Below, in pieces: positions 42,647 to 51,805 of a stretch of 64,000 bases of DNA. Source of the stretch: Bin87 sp963666865 (GTDB taxonomy: Bacteria > Chloroflexota > Dehalococcoidia > Lucifugimonadales > UBA3495). How positions within the stretch are numbered: the first letter of the stretch is position 1; each line of letters starts with the position of its first letter. Under the pieces are notes generated by a model that was not told where the DNA came from, did no database searches, and saw only the letters and a program-made list of their open reading frames with translations. The position numbers were made by a program, and so were the translations under genes. The DNA lies in the NCBI GenBank assembly GCA_963666865.1, contig OY763072.1:2232001-2296000 (forward strand). The letters are read 5' to 3'.

Positions 42647-42675
42647 TACGGGGCTGGCTTCCGGCCAGCCCCGTA
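42647..42675. repeat. Hairpin upstream of mfd
   Basis: An 11-base inverted repeat TACGGGGCTGG and CCAGCCCCGTA with a seven-base loop lies about 40 bases upstream of the mfd start. It could be the end of a leader or an unrelated palindrome. No T-run follows. Confidence 0.6.
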
Positions 42676-42716
42676 TCGGCGTGTATAACCCGCAAAGCGG
42701 AGGCCCAAAATACGAT

Positions 42717-45700
42717 ATGGCTCTAACCGGACTGCTATCTCTCGTCGGCGCACAGCCCTGGATGCGTCAGCACTTGCGCAATATGGAGCGGCCCTCCGCC
42801 CATGGTTCGCTGGCGGTGGACGCCGAGCATCAGCCCCTGTACGTGGGGGCCCTGTGGCACCTGCAACGCCGTCCGGTGATCGTGTTGACCCCCCGCCTGG
42901 AGGACGCCCGCCGGCTGTACGACCAGTTGCTGACCTACCTGGGCGAGGACGCACCCGTTTGGCTGCTGCCGGAGCCTGAGGTACTGCCTTTCGAGCGTTT
43001 GGCGGTTGACGCAAGAACGGGTAATCAACGTCTTTCTGCGCTGGCGGCATTGGCTACCGGCGGGGAACCCGATGCGGACCCGCCCCTGGTGATTGCCTCC
43101 GTCGCGTCCGCGTTGCGCCTCACCCTCCCGCCGAACCTTTCGCTTGGTCGGCACCCGCGAGTCGAGGCGGCGAGTCGCCTGCAAACCGGGGCGCGTATCC
43201 CGTCGGTCGATGCACTGCTGGAGGCTTGGGTGGAGCTGGGATACCGCCGGGAGCCGCAGGTGGAAGTTCCTGGAGCCTTCAGCCTGCGCGGCGGAATATT
43301 GGACGTGTTCCCGCCCAACGCCGAGTTGCCCTACCGCGTGGAGCTGTGGGATGACGAAGTCGATACCATCCGCCAGTTCGACCCCGAATCGCAACGCTCG
43401 GTGGGAGATGCCGACAACGTGTCCATCATCGCGGCCCGCGAGCAGTTGCCTGAACTATGTGACGGCAACGCTTTCGACGAACGGCGGGGCCGCATAGATC
43501 TTTCGTCGTGCAACGCCGCCACCGTCATGCGTTTTCAGGAGGAGCTGGGAGAACTCATCACCGCGCCAAACTCCGAAACGCTGTCTTTCTACAACGGCCT
43601 GCTCAACTATCATACGCTCGCCGACTATCTGCCGCCGAGCTCCATCGTGGTCCTGGACCGTCCCAACCGCTTGGCCGGCGAAGCGGAGGAGCAGAACGAC
43701 AAGTACAACCAGCAACGCGCCATTCGGCAGGAACGGGGCGAACTGCCCTACGGTTTCCCTTCACCTGCCACCGACTGGGAGAGCCTCCGATGCAAGATGG
43801 AGAGTGCCGGCATCGCCACCGTTGCTATGGAGCGCTGGGGCGTTGAAGACCAACCCCGGCTGGTGGAAACGCTGGCCGACCGCAGCGCCGGGTTGAGTTA
43901 CTTCACCGACGATGTTGCGGCGCGGGTGGGAGAAGGCGGCGCGACGGTGGCAGTGAGCCAGCACGCCGCGCGTTTGTCCGAGGTCCTTGACGAAGCCGGC
44001 GTCTCGGCTCATTTGGTGGACGACCTGCCCGCTCGCCCCCGCGCCGGACGCGTGTATGTATTGTCCGGGGCGTTGCGCCGGGGATGGCAAGTCCCCGGCC
44101 GGGACGACGTGCCGGCCGTCGCGGTGTACAGCGACGCCGAACTGTTCGGCACCGTGAAGCAGCGGAGTTTTCGACCGCCCAAAGCCCATCGCGATCTGGG
44201 CGATGCCGTATCGCTGGCGGACCTGATGCCCGGTAGCTATGTGGTGCATATCGATCATGGCGTGGCCCGGTTTGTGGGCACCACGCACCTGGAGTCCACC
44301 GGGGACGAACGCGAGTATCTGGTGCTGGAATACGCTGAGGACGACCGCCTCTACGTTCCCACCGAACAGCTGGACCGGCTGGGTGCCTACGTCGCTGCCA
44401 CCGACCAACCGCCGACCCTCACGCGCCTGGGCGGCAGCGAGTGGCAGCGCATCAAGGATCGAGCCAAGGGCGCGGCCCGAGAGATCGCCGAAGAACTGCT
44501 GCGCCTTTACGCCGTCCGCGAGACCGTCAGCGGGCATCGTTTCGGCCCCGACGCTACGTGGCAGCGCGACCTGGAAGATTCTTTCCCCTTCCAGGAAACC
44601 CCCGACCAAATTCAAGCCATCGAGGAAGTGAAAAACGACATGGAAGTGGCCAAGCCCATGGACCGCCTGATCTGCGGCGACGTGGGCTACGGCAAGACCG
44701 AGGTGGCCCTGCGGGCGGCGTTCAAGACGGTGAACGAAGGAATGCAGGTGGCGGTTTTGGTGCCCACCACAGTGCTGGCGCAGCAGCACTACGCCACCTT
44801 CGCGGAGAGGCTGGCTCCCTACCCGGTGAAGGTCGAAGTATTGAGCCGCTTCAGGACCCACAAAGAGCAGGAAGAGGTGGTGGCGGCGGCCAAAACCGGC
44901 ACGGTGGATATCGTAATCGGAACGCACCGGATCCTGCAGAAGGACGTGGGCTTCAAGAACCTCGGCCTGGTCATCATCGACGAGGAGCACCGCTTCGGCG
45001 TGGCCCATAAGGAACGGCTCAAGCAGATGCGGGCCGAGGTGGACGTGCTGACGCTCAGCGCGACACCCATCCCTCGAACCCTGCACATGGCGCTGGCCGG
45101 CGTGCGGGACATGAGCGTGATCCACACCCCGCCGGAAGCGCGCCTCCCGGTCAAAACCTTCGTTTCGGAGGACAGCGGCGAGCCGGTCCGGGAAGCGATC
45201 CTCCGGGAACTGGAACGCGACGGGCAGGTGTTCTTCCTCCACAACCGCGTGCGGACCATCCACAACGTCGCCGAGGAGTTGGGCAAACTGGTGCCGGAGG
45301 CGCGCATTCTGGTCGGCCACGGCCAGATGCCGGAGTCGGAACTGGAAGACGTGATGGTGGCTTTCGCCAACCGTGAGGCCGATGTCCTAGTCTGCACCAC
45401 CATAATCGAATCGGGCCTCGATATGCCCAACGTCAACACCATCATCATCGACCGGGCCGACCGCTTCGGCCTGGCCCAGCTTTACCAGCTACGCGGCCGG
45501 GTGGGACGCGGCGACCACCGGGCCTACGCCTACCTGCTGCTCCCCGACAATCAGGAAATCACCGAGGCCGCCGGCCAGCGCATTCATGCTATTCTCGAAG
45601 CCAACGAACTTGGCGCCGGGTTCCGCATCGCCATGCGCGACCTGGAAATCCGGGGCGCCGGCAACCTGCTGGGCGCCGACCAGAGCGGACAGATCCATGC

Positions 45701-46349
45701 GGTGGGCCTCAACCTGTACTCCGAGTTGTTGAACCAGGCCGTGCAGGAACTCAGCAACCAGGACTCCCCCGTGACCGCCGCCGATGCGTTGCCGCCGCCT
45801 CGCATCGACCTGCCAATTCCGGCGGCGATCCCGACGGAATACATCGCCCACCTGCCGGCCCGGCTGGCCTTCTACCAACGTCTGTCCAACATCACGGATC
45901 GGGCGCAGATAGCGGCGGTACGCGCCGATATGCAGGATCGTTTTGGACCGTTGCCCGAGGCCGTGGAAAACTTGCTCACCGTTACCGACCTGCGTTGCCT
46001 GGGCGCTGCCGCCACAGCCGAGTCCATATCCGGCGCGGGCGACGGCATTGTTACGGTGGTATTCCGGCAGCCCGTGGGGGACGCTCGACAGGCATTGCAG
46101 AACAAGATGGGCCCCGGCGTCAAGGTCGGCCGGCGCGATATGGAAATCCGCACTGCCGGCGACGCTGACTTCGGGATGGCTCGCCTGGCCCGCGCGCTGC
46201 GCCGGGTGGCCTCCTTCGTGGAGGAGATGCAGGAGGCGATGCTGGCGGTGCAGGCCGCGTCGCCCGCCCCGGAAGCCCCGGCCGGCGAGACGTCCAGCCG
46301 GAACCGACGTAGGCGGCGTCCGGCCAGACTCCCCGTAGCGGCGGAATAG
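42717..46349 (+). CDS. mfd: Transcription-repair coupling factor Mfd
   Basis: This 1210-residue protein releases stalled RNA polymerase and recruits UvrA. The N-terminal UvrB-like modules precede the RNA-polymerase-interaction domain (GSYVVHIDHGVARFVG). The translocase has Walker A GDVGYGKTEVALRAA near residue 654, DEEH in IIDEEHRFGV, TLSATPIPRTLHMAL, and later LVCTTIIESGLDMPNVN and QLYQLRGRVGRGDHRAYAYL. The C-terminal TRCF domain closes it. A GTG 36 bases earlier is an alternative start. It is downstream of proB on the opposite strand. Confidence 0.97.
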   Translation: MALTGLLSLVGAQPWMRQHLRNMERPSAHGSLAVDAEHQPLYVGALWHLQRRPVIVLTPRLEDARRLYDQLLTYLGEDAPVWLLPEPEVLPFERLAVDARTGNQRLSALAALATGGEPDADPPLVIASVASALRLTLPPNLSLGRHPRVEAASRLQTGARIPSVDALLEAWVELGYRREPQVEVPGAFSLRGGILDVFPPNAELPYRVELWDDEVDTIRQFDPESQRSVGDADNVSIIAAREQLPELCDGNAFDERRGRIDLSSCNAATVMRFQEELGELITAPNSETLSFYNGLLNYHTLADYLPPSSIVVLDRPNRLAGEAEEQNDKYNQQRAIRQERGELPYGFPSPATDWESLRCKMESAGIATVAMERWGVEDQPRLVETLADRSAGLSYFTDDVAARVGEGGATVAVSQHAARLSEVLDEAGVSAHLVDDLPARPRAGRVYVLSGALRRGWQVPGRDDVPAVAVYSDAELFGTVKQRSFRPPKAHRDLGDAVSLADLMPGSYVVHIDHGVARFVGTTHLESTGDEREYLVLEYAEDDRLYVPTEQLDRLGAYVAATDQPPTLTRLGGSEWQRIKDRAKGAAREIAEELLRLYAVRETVSGHRFGPDATWQRDLEDSFPFQETPDQIQAIEEVKNDMEVAKPMDRLICGDVGYGKTEVALRAAFKTVNEGMQVAVLVPTTVLAQQHYATFAERLAPYPVKVEVLSRFRTHKEQEEVVAAAKTGTVDIVIGTHRILQKDVGFKNLGLVIIDEEHRFGVAHKERLKQMRAEVDVLTLSATPIPRTLHMALAGVRDMSVIHTPPEARLPVKTFVSEDSGEPVREAILRELERDGQVFFLHNRVRTIHNVAEELGKLVPEARILVGHGQMPESELEDVMVAFANREADVLVCTTIIESGLDMPNVNTIIIDRADRFGLAQLYQLRGRVGRGDHRAYAYLLLPDNQEITEAAGQRIHAILEANELGAGFRIAMRDLEIRGAGNLLGADQSGQIHAVGLNLYSELLNQAVQELSNQDSPVTAADALPPPRIDLPIPAAIPTEYIAHLPARLAFYQRLSNITDRAQIAAVRADMQDRFGPLPEAVENLLTVTDLRCLGAAATAESISGAGDGIVTVVFRQPVGDARQALQNKMGPGVKVGRRDMEIRTAGDADFGMARLARALRRVASFVEEMQEAMLAVQAASPAPEAPAGETSSRNRRRRRPARLPVAAE

Positions 46350-46352
46350 TCG

Positions 46353-47987
46353 CTAAATCCCGCTGTCGGGTTCCAGATCCACGACGGAGGCGACCGCGGC
46401 GCGCCTCCGGCGACGGCGCGCCAACACCACCGTTGTTGCCGCGATTGCAACCGCTACTACTATCGCGACAGCCACCCCGCCGATTATCCATGCCACCGCC
46501 TCGTCGTTACGATCGGTGGACACCGACACGCTGAGGCGGGCGTTGGGCGCATCATCGACCGGATCGCGCCCGGCGGCGTTGTACTCCCAATGTTCGGTTT
46601 CACCCAAACCGGCCCCAAAGTCCATGATGTCCCGCAAATCCGCGGATTTCACCACCAGCTCCATGGTGACGTCCTGATAGTCGTCACCCTTGGACTCGCG
46701 CCAGGTTTCGACGAAACCGCCCAGGGATTCGGCGCGGTCGCGGATTTGCCCGCCGACCTCCAGAGGCTGCGGAGCAGACAGGGACAAGGAACCGCCCAAA
46801 TCAACATCGGAACGAATATCCAGGGCGAGGCGGGCGTTGGGAACTTCGCTGGCTGGCGCGGGACCCACTGAGCTAAGTTGCCGGCCCGAAGGCTCGCCCA
46901 AGGTTGCCGCGTAGTCCATCAATCCGGCGAGATCGGAAGCCTTGACGAACACCACCATATCGACGACCCGGCCGCGACCCTCGTCATATTCGCTTTTCTG
47001 GCCGACATAACCGTTGAGGCCCTCGACTCGCGCCGTAATGGTCTGGGCCGTCGCCGACGGGTCGCCGGCGAACAGCGTCAGCGACCCGTGGGGCGGGTCG
47101 GCGGCGAAACGTCCCGGCAACTGCAAATTGACGGTGATCAGTGACGTGGCGACGCGATTGGTCAGGTTGCGTTGCGTCGCCTCCACGTGTTCGATATCCG
47201 ACCGCACTTCGGAAATCCGACGCTCGATCTGAATGATGTCCTCCACGGTGGGGGCATCTTCCAACAGGTCCACCAGACGCTCTTCCTGGATGTACCAGGC
47301 CTCGAGACGGGCCGCGTTGTCAATCAGCCGTTCCGTAACGTCGGTGGCCGATATTCCTTCATCAATGACTCGTCCCAGGCCGCGCAGGGCGTCCATTGCG
47401 TTGTCCAGGTCATCAGCCGGCACCCGAACTTTGAGCGAAGCGGAACGGTAACCGCCCTCGCCGAATATCTCGGCCGATTCCATCCAACCGCCACGCTGGG
47501 CGGCCAACGCCTCCACCTGGCGAACCGTGGCGTCGATCTCGTTGACTTCGAGGCCGACCCACGCCTCCACGATGAGTTGACGGCCGGATTGGGGCTGCTG
47601 CGGTTGAGCCGGCTGCTGTGCTGGAGATTCCATCGCCCCTGATGCGGGTCTGGGCGCTGCCGGCGCGGGGGTCGGCGCTGCCTGAGCCTGCGCCATCGGC
47701 GCCGGCCGTGCCGCCGGCGCCTCAGTGTCCGCGCCCAGGCCCAGTTGCCTGGTGGTTCGGAGGCTTTCTCCGTCTGCTCCGGCTGGGCCCGGCACCCCCG
47801 CCTGCCCCATCGGCCCAGCCGGTCCCTGCTCGCTTGCCACGGTCGCCGACAGTTGCGGGGCGGCGTCCCGGGCGGTAGCCGCCGCCGGCGCTTCGGCGGC
47901 GGAGCCACCGCAGCTGAGCGCCATCGCCATCAAGCCAATTACCAGCGCGATACCCGGGAATGTAAGTTTCATGTGGCGGAAGGACAT
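46353..47987 (-). CDS. DUF4349 lipoprotein with collagen-like segment
   Basis: This 544-residue protein begins with a signal peptide ending at a lipobox (ALSCGG). It is followed by a low-complexity Ala/Pro region with a short collagen-like run (GPAGPMGQAGVPGPAGADGE). The DUF4349 domain, with a coiled coil (VEDIIQIERRISEVRSDIEH), covers about residues 150-400. A C-terminal transmembrane helix (WIIGGVAVAIVVAVAIAATT) is followed by basic residues. The protein would be anchored at both ends. Function unknown; DUF4349 proteins are frequent surface lipoproteins. A second start (MKLTFP) is five codons in. Confidence 0.85.
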   Translation of the reverse strand: MSFRHMKLTFPGIALVIGLMAMALSCGGSAAEAPAAATARDAAPQLSATVASEQGPAGPMGQAGVPGPAGADGESLRTTRQLGLGADTEAPAARPAPMAQAQAAPTPAPAAPRPASGAMESPAQQPAQPQQPQSGRQLIVEAWVGLEVNEIDATVRQVEALAAQRGGWMESAEIFGEGGYRSASLKVRVPADDLDNAMDALRGLGRVIDEGISATDVTERLIDNAARLEAWYIQEERLVDLLEDAPTVEDIIQIERRISEVRSDIEHVEATQRNLTNRVATSLITVNLQLPGRFAADPPHGSLTLFAGDPSATAQTITARVEGLNGYVGQKSEYDEGRGRVVDMVVFVKASDLAGLMDYAATLGEPSGRQLSSVGPAPASEVPNARLALDIRSDVDLGGSLSLSAPQPLEVGGQIRDRAESLGGFVETWRESKGDDYQDVTMELVVKSADLRDIMDFGAGLGETEHWEYNAAGRDPVDDAPNARLSVSVSTDRNDEAVAWIIGGVAVAIVVAVAIAATTVVLARRRRRRAAVASVVDLEPDSGI

Positions 47988-48040
47988 GGCTACGCTCCAA
48001 TTCTGTATTGCACACTCTACGGACGAACTGCGTCAATGGA

Positions 48041-48071
48041 TTGCGAAGTCTGGCGGGTATTATGCTACAAT
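48041..48071 (+). promoter_or_regulatory. Candidate promoter of tRNA-Pro
   Basis: TTGCGA at 48041, a 19-base spacer and TACAAT at 48066-48071 with TGC before it (extended -10) lie 11 bases upstream of the tRNA. The distance fits a tRNA promoter. Confidence 0.45.
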
Positions 48072-48082
48072 CAAGATATAGT

Positions 48083-48158
48083 CGGGGTGTAGCGCAGTGG
48101 CTAGCGCGCCACGTTCGGGACGTGGAGGTCGGTGGTTCGAATCCACTCACCCCGACCA
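48083..48158 (+). tRNA. tRNA-Pro (CGG anticodon), CCA encoded
   Basis: The sequence CGGGGTGTAGCGCAGTGGCT at the 5' end and CACCCCG-A-CCA at the 3' end form the acceptor stem. The anticodon arm is CCACG-TTCGGGA-CGTGG, giving anticodon CGG, and the T arm contains GGTTCGAATCC. It is 76 bases with CCA genomically encoded, which reads codon CCG. Confidence 0.93.
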
Positions 48159-48186
48159 TTATTTTTGCCCGAACAGGAGGGATGCC

Positions 48187-49800
48187 ATGCCCCGCCGCAG
48201 TTTCTGGGCCTGGGGGATGGAGGATCGGGAGCCGTCGTCGGCTGACTATACCGCCATGGCGGAACGCATCCACCGCCGGTACGGAGTGACCCTGCCGTCG
48301 CCCACGCCACCCAGCGACGCTGACCTTGACCTCCGCAAGCCCCGCTTTACGCCGCATCCCCTGGTGGCCGACTTCTGCACCACCGACGACCACGACCGGG
48401 CGGCGCACACCTACGGGCGCAGTTTCCGCGACCGCATCCGGGGCTTCAACTGCCAGTTCCCCAACCCGCCCGACGTAATCGCCTACCCGCGCACGGAAGA
48501 AGAAGTCACACAGGTTCTGGATTGGTGCGTCAATTCCAACATCGTTGCCATACCCTACGGCGGCGGTAGCACGGTAGTAGCCGGCGTCGAACCGCCCGAG
48601 GCAGACAAAGTCTGCACCATAGACCTCACCAACCTGGGCCAGGTGTTGGAGATCGACGAAACCTCCCGCGCCGCTCGTATCCAAGCCGGCGCCCTGGGAC
48701 CCGCGTTGGAAGCGCAATTACGGCCTCATGGTTTCACCCTGCGGCACTTCCCGCAAAGTTTCGAGTTCTCAACCCTGGGCGGCTGGATTGCCACGCGCAG
48801 CGGCGGACACTACGCCACCAACCACACGCACATCGACGATTTCGTCGAGTCCGTGCGCATGGTCAGTCCCGCGGGTATCTGGGAATCGCGGCGCCTGCCG
48901 GGCAGCGGCGCCGGCCCCTCGCCGGACCGCATGATCATCGGCAGCGAGGGCATCCTGGGCATCATCACCGAAGCCTGGATGCGGATCCAGGCGCGGCCCC
49001 GCTTCCGCGCGTCTGCCGGCGTGGTGTTCGATGGAATGGCGGCGGCATCGGAAGGCGCGCGCCTAATCGCCCAGGCCAAGCAGTGGCCGGCCAACCTCCG
49101 TATGCTTGACCCTTCCGAAGCTGAGGATTTCGCAGGTCTCGACGGAAAGCAGGCGCTGCTCATCATCGGGTTCGAGTCGGCGGAACTGCCCCAAGGCGAG
49201 AACATTCGCCAGGCGGTGGCCATTGCCCGGGACGCCGGCGGAACTATCGACGAAGCCGACATCCTGGTGGCAGACGCCGCGGAGCGTTCCGAATCCTCCG
49301 CCGGCCGGCAGGGAGCGGTAGGAAGTTGGCGCAATTCCTTCATTAACGCGCCCTACGAACGCAACGCGACCATCGGTTTCGGCATCGTCGCGGAGACTCT
49401 GGAAACGTCGATCACCTGGGAACGCTGGCCGGCGATGGACGAAATGGTGCGTTCCGCTTTGCAGGAGGCCCTGCAGCGCACCTGCGGCGGCGGACGAGTT
49501 TCCTGCCGCTTCACCCACGTGTACCCCGACGGTCCGGCTCCCTATTACACGTTTGAGGGTCTGGGCAAAGTCGGCGGCGAGTTGGAGGCCCACGCCGAGA
49601 TCAAGAAGGCCGCCTCCGATGCGGTGATGGCCGCCGGCGGCACCATAACGCATCACCACGCCGTTGGCAGGACGCATCGCCCCTGGTACGACCAGCAGCG
49701 GCCCGACCCCTTCGCGGCGGCGTTGCGGGCGGTCAAGCAGTCGGTGGATCCGAACGGGATACTGAACCCGGGGGTGTTGATTGACCCGGCCCGATACTGA
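48187..49800 (+). CDS. FAD-linked oxidase, alkyl-DHAP synthase-like
   Basis: This 537-residue vanillyl-alcohol-oxidase-fold flavoprotein starts MPRRSFWAWGMED after AGGAGG. The FAD PP-loop is PYGGGSTVVAGVEP, and GSLG-like FSTLGGWIATRSGGHYATN follows. The His-rich segment THHHAVGRTHRPWYDQQ near the end matches alkylglycerone-phosphate synthase (AGPS). AGPS makes ether-lipid precursors in eukaryotes; bacterial homologues may be glycolate/lactate-type oxidases or true ether-lipid enzymes. The overlap of its long frame with the tRNA is not used. Confidence 0.85.
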   Translation: MPRRSFWAWGMEDREPSSADYTAMAERIHRRYGVTLPSPTPPSDADLDLRKPRFTPHPLVADFCTTDDHDRAAHTYGRSFRDRIRGFNCQFPNPPDVIAYPRTEEEVTQVLDWCVNSNIVAIPYGGGSTVVAGVEPPEADKVCTIDLTNLGQVLEIDETSRAARIQAGALGPALEAQLRPHGFTLRHFPQSFEFSTLGGWIATRSGGHYATNHTHIDDFVESVRMVSPAGIWESRRLPGSGAGPSPDRMIIGSEGILGIITEAWMRIQARPRFRASAGVVFDGMAAASEGARLIAQAKQWPANLRMLDPSEAEDFAGLDGKQALLIIGFESAELPQGENIRQAVAIARDAGGTIDEADILVADAAERSESSAGRQGAVGSWRNSFINAPYERNATIGFGIVAETLETSITWERWPAMDEMVRSALQEALQRTCGGGRVSCRFTHVYPDGPAPYYTFEGLGKVGGELEAHAEIKKAASDAVMAAGGTITHHHAVGRTHRPWYDQQRPDPFAAALRAVKQSVDPNGILNPGVLIDPARY

Positions 49801-49900
49801 CATAGGAGTTACGCACCTAAAGCCACATGATTGTCACTACGGCTTTCTCCGTAGTTCTGCAGTGTGAAAGAATCGGAACAATAGTTAACGGTTTCGGGCA

Positions 49901-49954
49901 CTGGATTCCGGCCCCGTATCAAGTACGGGGTGATGTTCTTTCGCCGGAATGACG
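49901..49954. repeat. Nested palindrome, inverted copy of 26336
   Basis: The outer arms CTGGATTCCGGC and GCCGGAATGACG enclose CCCCGTA-TCAAG-TACGGGG, which is the reverse complement of the unit at 26336. It lies in the 186-base gap between the FAD oxidase and the small membrane gene. Confidence 0.85.
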
Positions 49955-49986
49955 ACCTCAACTGCGTAAGTCCTATTCAGCCACGC

Positions 49987-50193
49987 CTACGGGTCCAGGA
50001 TGACCACTAGGACGATTGCCAGCATCATCACCAAAATGAAGATGCACACTCCCAGGCACCCGCCCGTCATCATGGTTTGGGTGTCATCCTGGGGCCGTCC
50101 ATTGGCCCGGGCGGACTTGGCGATGAGGATCGAGATCACCATGCCAGCGGAGATCGAGAGGAAGAGCGCGGCCACTGCCGCATAGAAGATCAC
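49987..50193 (-). CDS. Small membrane protein, 68 aa
   Basis: The protein starts with GTG after TAGGAG. It has an N-terminal hydrophobic helix (MIFYAAVAALFLSISAGMVI), a polar loop with NGRPQDDTQTMM, and a second helix (CLGVCIFILVMMLAIVLVVI). No family is recognised. Both ends probably face the same side of the membrane. Function unknown. Confidence 0.6.
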   Translation of the reverse strand: MIFYAAVAALFLSISAGMVISILIAKSARANGRPQDDTQTMMTGGCLGVCIFILVMMLAIVLVVILDP

Positions 50194-50233
50194 TGGCTAC
50201 CGCTCCTATCACGCCCACGCCACAGCCGGCGTC

Positions 50234-50506
50234 TCAGTAGTACCTTGGAGCACGCTGTTGCTGCCACGCTTGCATTGAACGCTCAATATGCTCGATTGCT
50301 CTTTCCTGGAGCAAAAACGTGATCACATCATCGCGACGGTCTGCGTTGAGCCCGGTAATCTCCCAGGCGCGCGATGTTGCACTCCAGCGCAGCCGACCGG
50401 AACGTTTTGTGTAGTTGGGCGGCCACCATTCCCAGATTAGGTCTTTGTAGTGATTTCCCCAGAGCTTTAGTCCGCTCTCCCTGATTTCGTAACGGTTTGG
50501 CAGCAT
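50234..50506 (-). CDS. Hypothetical protein, 90 aa
   Basis: A small basic, Trp-rich protein (MLPNRYEIRESGLKLWGNHY..). It follows a GAGGAGACATT ribosome site. A helix near the C-terminus (VITFLLQERAIEHIERSMQ) is likely. It resembles no known domain. It is one of three small minus-strand genes next to the truncated dehydrogenase, in a low-information stretch. Confidence 0.5.
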   Translation of the reverse strand: MLPNRYEIRESGLKLWGNHYKDLIWEWWPPNYTKRSGRLRWSATSRAWEITGLNADRRDDVITFLLQERAIEHIERSMQAWQQQRAPRYY

Positions 50507-50574
50507 AATGTCTCCTCACAGCCATGATGAACTAGCGCAACTTGGGCTGGTGTCCTGGGTTCGCCGGCTGGATC

Positions 50575-50805
50575 TCATTGCGCTGGGCTATCTGGGCGAT
50601 GCGGCCATAGTTCTCCTTGGTACTCGATCACCATCCCGTCAGGGTGGGCAATCTTGCCAGTGATACCTATGACCTCCGCTGATTGGTCCAGTTGGATTAG
50701 CACTTGTGAAATGCGATTCGTAGCCTCCGTTTCAGTCTCGGCATGGGTGAGGAATTGGCGCATAACTCCCGCCGGAAAATGCACGGACATCTCATAAATC
50801 GGCAT
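50575..50805 (-). CDS. Hypothetical protein, 76 aa
   Basis: The protein starts MPIYEMSVHFPAGVM after AAGGAGCC. A beta-alpha-beta pattern (MPIYEMSVHFP.., ATNRISQVLIQLD, EVIGITGKI) suggests a small ferredoxin-like fold. No signature recognised. A longer frame to 50877 lacks a ribosome site. Confidence 0.5.
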   Translation of the reverse strand: MPIYEMSVHFPAGVMRQFLTHAETETEATNRISQVLIQLDQSAEVIGITGKIAHPDGMVIEYQGELWPHRPDSPAQ

Positions 50806-50931
50806 GGTTTGGCTCCTTACGTGAGGTTGCCGGGGCCGCGCTGTAGTGCGCACAGCCAGCATACCAAATTTGCACAACGTATTGACCGATTTTGCGGGAT
50901 TTGGCGATAATCAGGCTCGCTGGAGATTGTG

Positions 50932-51705
50932 ATGCACCACTATACGGGCTGCCGCGCCTGCACCATGTGTCGCATCGGATATACCCAGATGTGCCTCAAC
51001 GGTTCGGTTGTCTATGGAACCGGAGCCAACGGCGGCCACGAGGACTACCTGATTTGCCCGGCATACACCTGCGTCAAGATGCCCGACGGCCTGGACTTCG
51101 ACGAAGGGGCGGCCTGCGCCTGCGGCACGGGAACAGCGTTCCATGCCCTGAAGCGTCTGAACCTGTCCGGCGCTGACACGCTGGCCATTTTCGGACAGGG
51201 GCCGGTGGGCGCCAGCGGCACCATGTTCGCCAAGGCCATGGGCGCCCGGGTCATCGCCGTGGACGTGGACGCCGAGCGGCTCGACCTGGCCCAGCGCCTG
51301 GGCGCGGACGTTTGCATCGACGCGGCCACCCAGAACCCGGTGGAAGCGATCCGCGAACTGACGCACGGCGAAGGCTCGCCGGCTACGCTGGACTGCACCG
51401 GACGCCCGGAGGCGCGCATCAACGCCGTGGACTCGGCAATGCTGTGGGGCCGCGTCTGTTTCGTCGGCGAGGGCAACACCACCACCTTCGACGTCAGCCC
51501 GCAGATCATCCACAAGCAACTGAAGATAGTCGGTTCTTGGACGTTCAGCCTGAACGGTTTGGAAGAGGTGGCCCGGTTCGTGGTGGATCGACAGGTCCCG
51601 CTCAAGGAACTCTTCACCCACCGCTTCACGCTGGACGACGCGGAGGCAGCTTACAAGTTGTTCGACGCCGGCGGAACCGGAAAGGTATGCTTCACCTGGG
51701 ACTGA
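50932..51705 (+). pseudogene. 5'-truncated zinc-binding alcohol dehydrogenase (MDR)
   Basis: The 257-residue frame begins in the middle of an MDR dehydrogenase at the structural-zinc loop (GCRACTMCRIGYTQMC). The catalytic-zinc cysteine, the GHE motif and about 90 residues are missing. A TAA in frame lies at 50908, and the upstream bases encode unrelated small genes on the other strand. The Rossmann part (LAIFGQGPVGASGTMFAKAM) and C-terminus are intact. It is thus probably a decaying gene truncated by insertion or rearrangement, though a ribosome site (GGAG) sits before an ATG. Confidence 0.7.
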
Positions 51706-51728
51706 TACCCGCGATCGTGGTGAAACTC

Positions 51729-51756
51729 GTAGGGGCGACGCATGCGTCGCCCCTAC
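51729..51756. repeat. 28-base palindrome (copy 7, variant centre)
   Basis: The same arms enclose CGCATGCG, giving a fully symmetrical 28-base palindrome. It lies 24 bases past the dehydrogenase stop, between convergent genes. Confidence 0.9.
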
Positions 51757-51805
51757 GTTTGCATCGTGCCGTTCCGATGCTTGAATAACGTTGGCCCACG
51801 CTGGA

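Noticed and set aside
43761..45320. 519-codon open frame antisense to mfd
   Set aside because: It lies wholly opposite a gene with clear Mfd motifs; high GC makes long antisense frames common, and its protein has no recognisable domain.
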